A stretch of DNA of 64,000 nucleotides from Neoarius graeffei. Taxonomy: Eukaryota > Chordata > Actinopteri > Siluriformes > Ariidae. The notes under the pieces were generated by a model. It ran no database searches. It was not told where the DNA came from and worked only from the letters and a program-made list of their open reading frames with translations. Position numbers and translations under genes: made by a program. Of the stretch, positions 22,662 to 32,200 are shown in pieces; positions within the stretch are counted from its first letter, which is position 1, and each line of letters starts with the position of its first letter. The stretch is from positions 92,501,186-92,565,185 of the forward strand of contig NC_083571.1 in the NCBI RefSeq assembly GCF_027579695.1. Reading direction: 5' to 3'.

Positions 22662-22869
22662 ATTCCCGGTTTTGAGGGCGTCTCAGAGTTTGTTTTCAGG
22701 CTTCATCATTCCGCATCGTAAGGATTGCTCCAGGCTCTGCAGTGCTGCACAGTCAGTGCGACTGCTCATCCAAACACTTCATTCATCTCAGGGAGACCAG
22801 CGGTGTGTTTATGTCTTTGCTTTACGAAAACGCAGACTATTCGGACGTCAGGAGCTGCGGATGGGAAAG
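22662..22869 (+). other. eif5: Candidate untranslated exon of eif5
   Basis: An acceptor TTTATTTCAG lies at 22661 and a donor AAG|GTATAC at 22870. The sequence between is higher in GC than its surroundings. An open frame runs through it, but I do not recognise the peptide. RNA data would be needed to confirm it is transcribed. Confidence 0.3.
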
Positions 22870-22906
22870 GTATACATGTGTTCCTTGACTGGAGAACTGA
22901 ATTATT

Positions 22907-23052
22907 TGTGTTTCTTGCTCTGCGTCGCGCCTGTTCTGTCTAAAATGAGTTTATTCAAAATGGCGCCTTCATTCTTCCAGTTCGCACTTCTCTTCTGGAC
23001 TGGATAACGGGAACCTAGTGACCTTATTTACATGTAATGTTTCACTTAGGGT
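22907..23052. repeat. Intron 1 duplication, copy A
   Basis: About 145 bp (GTGTTTCTTGCTCTGCGTCG through GTAATGTTTCACTT) recurs at 27018-27172 in the same orientation with roughly 90% identity. It is not a transposon family I recognise. Confidence 0.75.
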
Positions 23053-23640
23053 TTTTTTTTTTTCTCCTCCAGCTTAACACAGATGCAGTTTTGCATGTTT
23101 GAGTACACTGGCATCTTTCAGATGTGTACAGTATGTGTGTGTATATAAGCAACATGTGGTCTCATGCAGAGTCCTTCTCTGCTTCTACGAGTTATTCCGT
23201 GTAATCTCGCGATATTTCGATTTATAATCGATATTAACTTGCCTCACGTGCTCAAGTACAGTATCAGTTGTAAGGCTGCCATTAGCACAGCTGCTGCTGC
23301 TGAAAGATAACAACTGGGTTTGAGTGGAAACGACACTAAAAACACACATTTTGGTGAAGTTGGAGCACTGGTCTGAATTGTAAAGCGGAATGTGTGTTTT
23401 GTCTCTTACTAGGCACTTTTTCCAACCTAAATCCAAGCATTACAAGTCAAGGCAAGCTTGAGTAAATGCACTAGAGGAGCAAGGCCCTTCCTTGTCGTCG
23501 TCCTCCTCCTTCTTTTCCCCCACGTTGATGTGGATAGGTTGAGCCAATGTGATTGAGGGCCCAACAGTGGCAGCTTGGCAGTGCTGAGACTCAAACCCCT
23601 AACCCTCTGATCAGTAGCCAAGAGCCTTAAAGGAACAGTC

Positions 23641-24357
23641 TACCGTACTTCCATAATGAAATATGTTCTTATCTGAATTGAGACGAGCTGCTCCGTACCT
23701 CTCCGAGCTTTGCGCGACCTCCCAGTCAGTCAGACGCGCTGTCACTCCTGTTAGCAATGTAGCTAGGCTCAGCATGGCCAATGGTATTTTTTGGGGCTGT
23801 AGTTAGATGCGACCAAACTCTTCCACGTTTTTCCTGTTTACATAGGTTTATATGACCAGTGACATGAAACAAAGTTCAGTTACACAAATTGAAACGTGGC
23901 GATTTTCTATGCTATGGAAAGTCCGCACTATAATGGCAGGCGTACTAACACCTTCTGCGCGCTTCGACAGCGCATTGATTACCTTCACTCCTGACTCCGT
24001 GACGGTATCAATGCGCTGTCGAAGCGCGCAGAAGGTGTTAGTACGCCTGCCGTTATAGTGCGGACTTTCCATAGCATAGAAAATCGCCACGTTTCAATTT
24101 TTTTTAACTGAACTTTGTTTCATGTCACTGGTCATATAAACCTATGTAAACAGGAAAAACGTGAAAGAGTTTGGTCGCATCTAACTACAGCCCCAAAAAA
24201 ATACCGTCGGCCATACTGAGCGTAGCTACATTGCTAACAGGAGTAACAGCGCGTCTGACTGACTGGGAGGTCGCGCAAAGCTCGGAGAGGTACGGAGCAG
24301 CTCGTCTCAATTCAGAAAAGAACATATTTCATTATGGAAGTGCGGTGGACTGTTCTT
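23641..24357. mobile_element. Near-perfect foldback element with TTAA target site
   Basis: Two arms of about 345 bp (23641-23983 and 24004-24357) are almost exact reverse complements around a 20-bp spacer. The element is flanked by TTAA (23637-23640 and 24358-24361), with ends AGGAACAGTC and GACTGTTCTT. TTAA targeting is used by piggyBac and Kolobok elements; the sequence does not say which family mobilised it. No protein is encoded. Confidence 0.85.
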
Positions 24358-24402
24358 TTAAAGTGCAATTTTTTTCTTTTATGTATGCATGTCCCTCCCT
24401 CC

Positions 24403-25657
24403 AGGGGCGGCACAGTGGTGTAGTGGTTAGCGCTGTCGCCCCACAGCAAGAAGGTCCGGGTTTGAGCCCCGTGGCCGGCGAGGGCCTTTCTGTGCGGAGT
24501 TTGCATGTTCTCCCCGTGTCCGCATGGGTTTCCTCTGGGTGCTCCGGTTTCCCCCACAGTCCAAAGACATGCAGGTTAGGTTAACTGGTGACTCTAAATC
24601 GGGGTGGGCAATTATTTTTTCCATGGGGCCCCATGAGAAACAGAAAATTTTGCGGAGGGCCGGACCATAAGGCTGAACTAAATTCTGCATAATAATTGTA
24701 TTTCTTTATATAAAGCAATAAATATCATTGTTTTTACAAGCTGCTAAGACTGGTAAGAGTATGGAAAAAACGAGCTTGCCTTACAAAAAATGTCATTTAT
24801 TCAATCAAATTTCCCAAAACAATGGTTAACAAAATGTGAATGTTTGTACCTTTTTTTTTTTTTTTTTTTTTCCAGTCACATTCACCCCAAAACACAAAGA
24901 CATCAAAATATTGTCTTTCTACTCCAAATATCAAAAAAGATACATCAGATTATAATAATGATGCCCACATTTGTAGTCTAATCACCTCATTTGGTGTTTT
25001 TTATTTGTTCAGTGAGAGAAATCTAGTCTCTGTTGGTCTTTAACGAGTGCATCAAAGTCAGGTTGAATGAATGAGGTGGAGATGCGAAGCACAGCTGACA
25101 GATCATCAGTCGATTCGGTGTAGGTATCAGATCTACAGATCGGCTCGGGCTCCGGCGCCTGCTGGTGACGTCACACTTTGTGATTGGCTGGACCGTTTGA
25201 AGGATGACGTACAAGTTTGTGGTTGGTCTGGACAAATTACGGAAGTAGTTATCGCGGGATTAGGTTTCGTGGGATTTCATGTCATGTTCATGTCGCGCGC
25301 ATTGCGTTTTTGTTGAACACAACTTCAAAATAAAAGCAGTGCACATTCATTCCATGCATGAGGTAAAATTAGAAAATACGTTTATTTTGTAATTTCTAAT
25401 TAACCTTACGCGGGCCAGTCAGAATGAACCAAAGGGCCGGATGCGGCCCGCGGGACGGAAAATGCCCAGGTCTGCTCTAAATTGACCGTAGGTGTGAATG
25501 CGAGTATGAATAGTTGTCTGTGTCAGCCCTGTGATGACCTGGCGACTTGTCCAGGGTGTACCCCGCCTTTCGCCCGTAGTCAGCTGGGATAGGCTCCAGC
25601 TTGCCTGCGACCCTGTAGAACAGGATAAAGCGGCTAGAGATAATGAGACTGAGAGAA
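24403..25657 (+). repeat. tRNA-derived SINE split by a hAT element
   Basis: The SINE head and body (24403-24599) and the rest (25475-25657) join exactly at the repeated CTCTAAAT. Box A and box B are intact in the first part. Confidence 0.88.
24600..25474. mobile_element. hAT-like MITE inserted in the SINE
   Basis: The ends CGGGGTGGGCAATT and AATGCCCAGGTCTG are imperfect inverted repeats. CTCTAAAT is duplicated on both sides (24592-24599, 25475-25482), an 8-bp hAT-type duplication. The interior (875 bp) has a T-run at 24850-24871 and no transposase. Subterminal sequence is GGGCCGG-rich. Confidence 0.85.
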
Positions 25658-25960
25658 GAAACTTTTATTTTGTCACATGCACACTTGAAGCACAGTGAAA
25701 TTTAACCCATCTGAAGCAGTGAACACATCCCAGAGCAGTGGGCAGCCACACTACAGCGCCCAGGGAGCAGTCAGGGGTTAGGTACCTTGCTCAAGGGCAC
25801 TTCAGCCCAAGGCCACCTCATGTTAACCTAACTGCATGTCTTTGGACTGTGGGGGAAACCCATGGGGAGACTGTGCAAACTCGACACAGAAAGGCCCTCG
25901 CCAGCTGCTGGGTTCGAACCCGAAACCTTCTTGCTATGAGGCGACCGTGCTGCCAAGGTC
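25658..25960 (-). repeat. Composite SINE-like repeat, second type
   Basis: In reverse it begins with a tRNA-like head (box B GGTTCGAACCC near 25915) and shares the middle AAGACATGCAG-type block with the main SINE. Its other half matches the arm of the 16126-16531 foldback. I read it as a recombinant or sister SINE family. Confidence 0.6.
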
Positions 25961-25984
25961 ATCTATCTACAGCAGGAAATAAAA

Positions 25985-26206
25985 TAAAATGCGTCTGGAA
26001 AAATCCCAAGGGAGTCTGGAGCCAGATTCATGATGTTGCCTGCGGAAGCGCCAGCAGGCTGCGCGAGCTTGCACAGTTTCAGTGCACAGCCTGTGTAGAC
26101 CAAGCGCTCTCATTTCTCTGTCGTTGTCCGGTCTTTTGAGAAATTGAGTACTAATCCCATCAAGATTGGTGTTGCTACACCCTCCTACGATACATCTGTT
26201 AACCAT
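25985..26206 (-). pseudogene. THAP-domain remnant
   Basis: From the ATG at 26206 the minus strand reads MVNRCIVGGCSNT, the C-x(4)-C start of a THAP zinc finger, followed by FLKRPDNDREMRALG. The frame then shifts, and the CxH ligands are not in frame. THAP fingers are found in P and Kolobok transposases and their host derivatives; the absence of a catalytic core makes a mobile-element remnant most likely. Confidence 0.55.
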
Positions 26207-26533
26207 TTTAATAATTATGTGATAACGTTTAAGAAATTTGCAGAAAACCACCAGGTTGTTTTCTCATAAACAAACCAGCGCTGACGTAGGATTCGGAGGG
26301 AGGCGTCCCGCACGTGACGTTACGAAAATCAATGTTTCCCGGGAAATCCAAATGCCAAATTTTTTCAGAGGCGGACCAATTCGCCTCAAATGGCTTGATT
26401 TCAACTGAATTTTTCTGGTATTGCGCAAGGTAAAAAAAATTGCACAAAATGTGACCAGTATTTGACCAAAGTTTAATATAAAATAGAATTACATTGATCT
26501 TGCTCCTGAATTTACCCGTGATATGCACTTTAA

Positions 26534-26964
26534 GCCAGTATCTCAATAGGCTGCGACAGCTTGCGACAAATATTGAACGTCATTCGCGAGAGAGTTTCAA
26601 AAGTGTCTTGAAACATTTGTGGGGATTCTCAATTTCCTCGCATGAGTTGCTGAAACTTTGAACATGTTCAAAAAAACTAGTGCGACACAATTTCTCTCAA
26701 AATAGCCGCACATGCATCGCTGGTGTCGCAAAGCCATCACAAACCCTTCTCAAGTCAGTCTCCGTGAGACAGGAAGTGCGAGTTCAACCAGTATCTCACT
26801 GGGCTGCGACAGCCTGCGACTAGTTGAAGACACAATTGCGATTAAAATATGCGAATATCAATTCCGTGTGATTCCAATTGAAAATTGTCACCTAATTCGC
26901 ATATTTTATCGCAATTGTTGTCTCCAACTAGTCGCAGGCTGTCGCAGCCCAGTGAGATACTGGC
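26534..26964. mobile_element. TTTAA-flanked foldback MITE
   Basis: Inverted ends GCCAGTATCTCA and TGAGATACTGGC are flanked by TTTAA on both sides. The right part (26788-26963) is itself a hairpin with arms of about 70 bp, starting CCAGTATCTCACTGGGCTGC. The left end sequence is thus present twice, suggesting an internal duplication or inversion. Confidence 0.8.
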
Positions 26965-27017
26965 TTTAAACCACTGAGCCACTGTTTGTTTTTTGCGAAT
27001 TGAATTTTTTGCCTTGT

Positions 27018-27172
27018 ATGTGTTTCTTGCTCTGCGTCGCACCTGTTCTCTCTCTAAAATGAGTTTATTCAAAATGTTGCCTTCATTCTTCCAGTTCGCA
27101 CTTCTCTTCTGGACTGGATAACAGGAGCCTAGTGACTTATTTACGTGTAATATTATTTCACTTGGGCGAGTG
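27018..27172. repeat. Intron 1 duplication, copy B
   Basis: Direct copy of 22907-23052; includes CTTCTCTTCTGGACTGGATA. It has a short CTCTCT expansion relative to copy A. Confidence 0.75.
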
Positions 27173-27350
27173 GCCTAGTGATTAGCGTGTCCACCTCTCG
27201 ATCAGGAGATTGCAAGTTCTGCTCCCGGTCGGGTCATACCAAAGACATGAAAATGGTGCCTACTGCCATCTGGCAAGGCACGCCACAATGCAGATGCGAG
27301 TGGGGAGTCAAACTCTCGCAGTTTCCAGAGGACTAGCCCCCCCACTGTAA
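27164..27350 (+). repeat. tRNA-derived SINE, third type
   Basis: A tRNA-like head with box A TGGCCTAGTGATTAGCG and a weak box B is followed by an unrelated body (TGCCATCTGGCAAGGCA). It differs from the main SINE family here. Confidence 0.65.
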
Positions 27351-27355
27351 CCTTA

Positions 27356-28059
27356 GGCCAAGTTTACATTAGACCGTATCTGTCTCGTTTTCTTCGCGGA
27401 TGCACTGTCCGTTTACATTAAAACGCCGGGAAACGGGAATCCGCCAGGGTCCACGTATTCAATCCAGATCGTGTCTGGTCCGGTGCTGTGTAAACATTGA
27501 GAATACACGGATACGCTGTGCTGAGCTCTAGCTGGCGTCGTCATTGGACGACGTCACTGTGACATCCACCTTCCTGATTCGCTGGCGTTGGTCATGTGAC
27601 GTGACTGCTGAAAAACGGCGCGGACTTCCGCCTTGTATCACCTTTCATTAAAGAGTATAAAAGTATGAAAATACTGCAAATACTGATGCAAATACTGCCC
27701 ATTGTGTAGTTATGATTGTCTTTAGGCTTGCCATCCTTCCACTTGCAAGTGGTAAGTGACGCGCATGCCCGACATGCACTGAGATCACACACACAGCGGC
27801 TCAGTCCCAAATCACTGCTCGTGCGCTATACTTGCGCGCTCTGTGAGCTGCGCAGGGCCGGAGTGCGCACCCTCCAGAGGGCACTCGCTGTTCAGGGCGG
27901 AGTGATTTGGAGCGCAGGATGCCTGCGGAGCCGAGCGTTTCCGTGTATTGGCGTTGCTGTGTGCACGCGAATCGTGTATTGGCGTTGCTGTGTGCACACT
28001 AATCGTTTTAAAAACGTTAATCTGATGATCCGCTGATGCGGTCTAATGTAAACCCCACC
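27356..28059. mobile_element. PIF/Harbinger-like MITE with TTA target duplication
   Basis: The ends GGCCAAGTTTACATTAGACC and GGTCTAATGTAAACCCCACC are inverted repeats flanked by TTA on each side (27353-27355 and 28060-28062). The interior lacks a transposase; a 31-bp segment (CGTGTATTGGCGTTGCTGTG...) is tandemly duplicated at about 27943-28005. Confidence 0.85.
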
Positions 28060-28062
28060 TTA

Positions 28063-29013
28063 GCTATGTAATATAGGCGAGAGGCTGAAGGCTATGAAAT
28101 GGAGATCGGCGCCGCCAAATGTGCCATGAAAGGTGCGGGAAGGGGATATATATAAAATGTACACTTTTTTTTTTTTTTTGGACTGTTTTGTTTTTACTTT
28201 GGTGAAGTTAAACCAGTCATCAGAGGGGAAATTAAAAGCAAATGTGTCTAAATTATATGGGGCTGATTTTCTTTCTAGCCCAGATTCCCATGGTTGTTCA
28301 TTGATTTGTTGTGGGGAATGATTTCAGTCACATGCCTGCGGGGTTTGGTGTCCTTTGAGGCTAATTTATTTAATCACACATCACTGACACCTGCATAACA
28401 ATGTCTTCGGCAGGCACAGGTATTATAAACATGAATCTAGTGGCTTACTTCTCCTTTGGAGTAGGTACAAGAAGTAAATAAACTAAACACCCTGTCCAAT
28501 CAAAGTGCTGCCAGTTTGTCTTTCACTGAGGTTGTCGGTTCCTACATGTATGCGTAATAGTTTTGTCTATATGTGCAATGAGTCCTAGTGTTGTAAGGTG
28601 TAATGACTTCTTATTGATTGGTTGTAGAATTTTTTTTTTTTTTTTTTTTAGCCATCACTGCTAAACACCAGTAAATTTGCTTTGTTAGGAAATGTATTAT
28701 TAAGCTCATGCTGTTTTTGTTTATATATAATTTGTATTTCCCCCTCCTCTTACCTAGTTCTTTCACCAGAGCGCTAGACTTTGCCTACACTGCCAATTTC
28801 CTATAACCAAAGAATAGTCATGGGAGTGATTTTAGACCAATACATTGATCTGATGCATCCGTGTGTGTAGTTTAATCTCATGTGCACGAGGGCAAAAAAA
28901 AATTAACCCATAGCCCAATATCAACACTGTGGAGATACCTGATCTACCTCTCTGCTCATTGTTGTTCTCCCCCCCCCCCCCCCCCCCCCCCCATTTCTCT
29001 CTTGTTTTTACAG
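28063..29013. other. eif5: End of eif5 intron 1 with a 24-base C tract
   Basis: No gene is seen. A pure C-run (about 28969-28992) sits just before the acceptor TTGTTTTTACAG (29002-29013); T-runs lie at 28165-28180 and 28629-28649. Confidence 0.5.
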
Positions 29014-29221
29014 AGCTGTTGGACAGCTGTTGAAACTTGCTTGGGGGGAGCTTAGTCTACAGGTTTGCCCCTTGGAGCCTCAGTGGCCAAACCATTTTCA
29101 TGTCAGAGACAGAGTCTTCTTGCAGTTATTTATGTCATCCTTTCCTTTCTGGACAGAGAATACAAAAAATTGCCAATTCAAGATCTTTTCATCTCGCTGA
29201 TAAATCCTATAGTAAGCCAAA
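29014..29221 (+). other. eif5: eif5 5' UTR part of first coding exon
   Basis: The acceptor CAG at 29011-29013 opens an exon whose first 208 bases are untranslated. The stretch contains no ATG-initiated long frame in the eif5 frame and leads to AAAATGTCC, a good initiation context with A at -3. Confidence 0.75.
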
Positions 29222-29293
29222 ATGTCCGTCAACGTCAACCGTAGCGTCACAGACCAGTTTTACCGGTACAAGATGCCTCGTTTGATTGCTAAG
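29222..29293 (+). CDS. eif5: eif5 coding exon 1 (residues 1-24)
   Basis: Encodes the start and the RYKMPRL segment with the catalytic arginine; donor AAG|GTAGGA, phase 0. Confidence 0.95.
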
Positions 29294-32200
29294 GTAGGAG
29301 TTAATTGTTTAAAAAAAAATCTCTGTTGTGGTTTTGAAAGATTATTTATATTGTGTTGTGGTTTTTTTTTGTTTTTTTTTTGCAAGGTGGAAGGCAAGGG
29401 AAATGGTATCAAGACTGTTATCGTCAACATGGTTGATGTTGCCAAGGCACTGAACAGGCCTCCTACTTGTGAGTACTGTTTTTAAACGAGGAGTTTTCTT
29501 TTTTTTTTCCTTTCTATAAAGCTTCAATGCAACTTAAGAAGAAAGGAAGTGCTAACACTTAATAATGCTGTCTCTAGATCCAACCAAGTTCTTCGGCTGT
29601 GAGTTGGGAGCCCAAACCCAATTTGATTCAAAGAATGACCGCTACATTGTCAATGGGTCTCATGAGGCAAACAAATTGCAAGACATGCTGGATGGATTCA
29701 TTCGCAAGTTTGTGCTGTGTCCGGAGTGTGACAATCCTGAGACTGATTTGGTAAGTATGCTCAAAGTGCACTTGTGTATTTTGTAATGGCTGTAGAAGTA
29801 GGCACTTCTTTTTTTTTTTTTCCCCTTTATGTGAAGGTCCTTGTTGACGTTTGAATTACTTATAAAAGCTACCATTTTCTGAACATTTGGCCATTTCATT
29901 TGCACTGGTGAACCAGGACCCCTGTGTGTTTTGTACCTGTGTTCTGCCAATTTGCACATGTTGCTGAGTATGCAGGTTGCTGCAGGCTCATTCTCAGCAT
30001 GTGACCACAAAGGGGTTTATTCCTGTGCGCCTGAGTGAAATTGCTGTTCATAAGAGCTGACATGACACACAAATTGTTCAAGAGCTTTTGTGGATATGGG
30101 TACAGGTTAGTAAGTGTCTCTAGAAACAGTAATTGAGTTGGTATGACTGACAATAGAGTGCATTGGTACAGACCCAACGGGTCTCCCCTTACTGTCTGTA
30201 CAGAGGCTGTATTTAGTTTGAAAAACAGTGCCAGGTTTGTGTACATTTGTATTCGGGGGTGGTGGAGTCTAGCCTGGTTAGTTTTGCAGTTGTGCTGTCT
30301 GACTCCTGCATAGTCTGTTACGTTAGTCTGGCTAACGCGACAAAGCTCTCCGAGCTATTGGTCTGGCCAAGATATTAAGCCCAACCGTTTCCCAGAGCCC
30401 GTGGTTGACCCGCCTCCCTGAAATGCCTCAGTTTGCTACTGGTCGAAGCCAGAAAAGGCTGTGACGAAGCTTAAACCAATCACATCACTCTTTCCTCTGA
30501 CATATGCGATGCGACTGGGCTAACTGGTAGATTAAACTCTTACCGAAGCCGGTCGGGAGCAAGACGAAAACGTCCTTCCTTTCAATAAATACCTCCAGGG
30601 CTGCTCTTTGCTCCGTTTTCAATGAGAACTTCCCGTTGAATGCTTTCAATACAGCATCTATGCGTAATAGATGCAGAAGCGTGAATGAAGCGCTTCCGGC
30701 ATAGATTCTGTAAACAATCTATGGCTTCCGGTCGCAGTTCTGCTACGTCAGTGCCTTGAACACGCCTCTACCCAGGGCCGTTGGAGATGCTCAAAGTTGA
30801 TTGGTTCCCGATTTTTCGGGAGCTTGGAAGAGCTGTAGATAGCTTGCCTGGCCAGACTAAGCTCGGAACAGCCCCTCGTGTTGCATCACACTTAGGATGG
30901 GTGGGCCCAGGCTACTGTTACGTGGCTGTCTGCTTTGACTGCAGTAGGTGCCTATTGCCTTCAGTCTGTGCTGCGTTTTGAATGTGCACTAACTGTGTAG
31001 GATGTGCTGCAAAATTAAGGGGATAAGATTAAGTTTTTAAGCTTTTCCCAGTTTCTAGCAACTTCTCGACATCAGAGTTCATTACGTTACATTAGTGGCA
31101 TTTAGCAGACACACTCTCTTATCCAGAGCGACGTGCAACATGCCCGGAGCAGTTGGGGGTTAGGTGCCTTGCTCAAAGGCACTTTGGGAAATCGAATCGG
31201 CAACCTTTTGGTCCCAAAGCTGCTTCTCTAACCATTAGGCCATGGCTTCCCCCAGGAGGGGGAACTATTAAAATGATGTAGAGGTTTCTTTTGTGAATAT
31301 AATCAACCTGTTATATCTGGAAAATGTCGGTCATCATTATTGGCTACACAATATCCAGTAAAGATTGACGATACAATTCCGGACCAACCTACCACATGAG
31401 CAAAACGCTAGGTGCTCTGCAGAAAACATCCGAGCACATTTTGTTGTACTCACTCAAATGTCTGGCAAAAGAGTAGTCTACAGAGATGCACCGATTGACC
31501 GGCTGCCGATCGGAATCGGCCGATTTTCACGTGATCGGCCATGACCGGCGACCGGCCGGTCAAAATTAAAATATGCCGATTTTCTGCCGATCAAAACTTG
31601 TGTATCACATAGAGATGAAAGTGGAAATACTCGTAATTCGCAACTAAAAGGCTGCAGCTCCACTGGCAGCTTGAACATGCTTTCTAGTCCGATTGTGTTG
31701 CGCTTGCGCAGAACAGTGTCAGTCCTGCGCGCCTAACGAGCTCCGGTGCGCGCGCCGTTAACAACAACGAAATTCACTATATTTGGATATCCACATATAG
31801 TGAAATTATTTTTGTGCCAGATATTGGATGTGAAAAGAAGAAAACGTTTGTGGTTGTGTGAATTTCCCATTACAGGAATGTTAGCCTATTACCAAACATC
31901 TAGTTAGATTTGTACAAAGAGAGAAAGAAAAAAATGCCTTTTTGTTTGTTTTACAGCCTTGGTTGCACTTGATTCCATTGGAAATTACTCTACAAATACA
32001 CATTTGACAAAGATGATAGAATGGCTATGGTATAAGTATGACTGGAAATTATTTTTGTATTTTGATACTGAATGAAGAAATGGGTTGTTCTATAAGGCAC
32101 AAGTTTTCAGATCTAAACAGGCTTATGAAAGTGTGTTCCATAGCAGTAGGCAAATAATATATGAGGGGGAAGTTGGTTTTGTGCCAGATATTGGATGGGA

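Noticed and set aside
22672-23007. 111-codon frame near the eif5 promoter
   Set aside because: No recognised domain; it crosses a candidate splice donor, and part lies in a block duplicated at 27018 without the frame.
27716-28036. 106-codon frame in the TTA-flanked MITE
   Set aside because: Falls wholly inside a non-coding element and reads through its internal tandem duplication.
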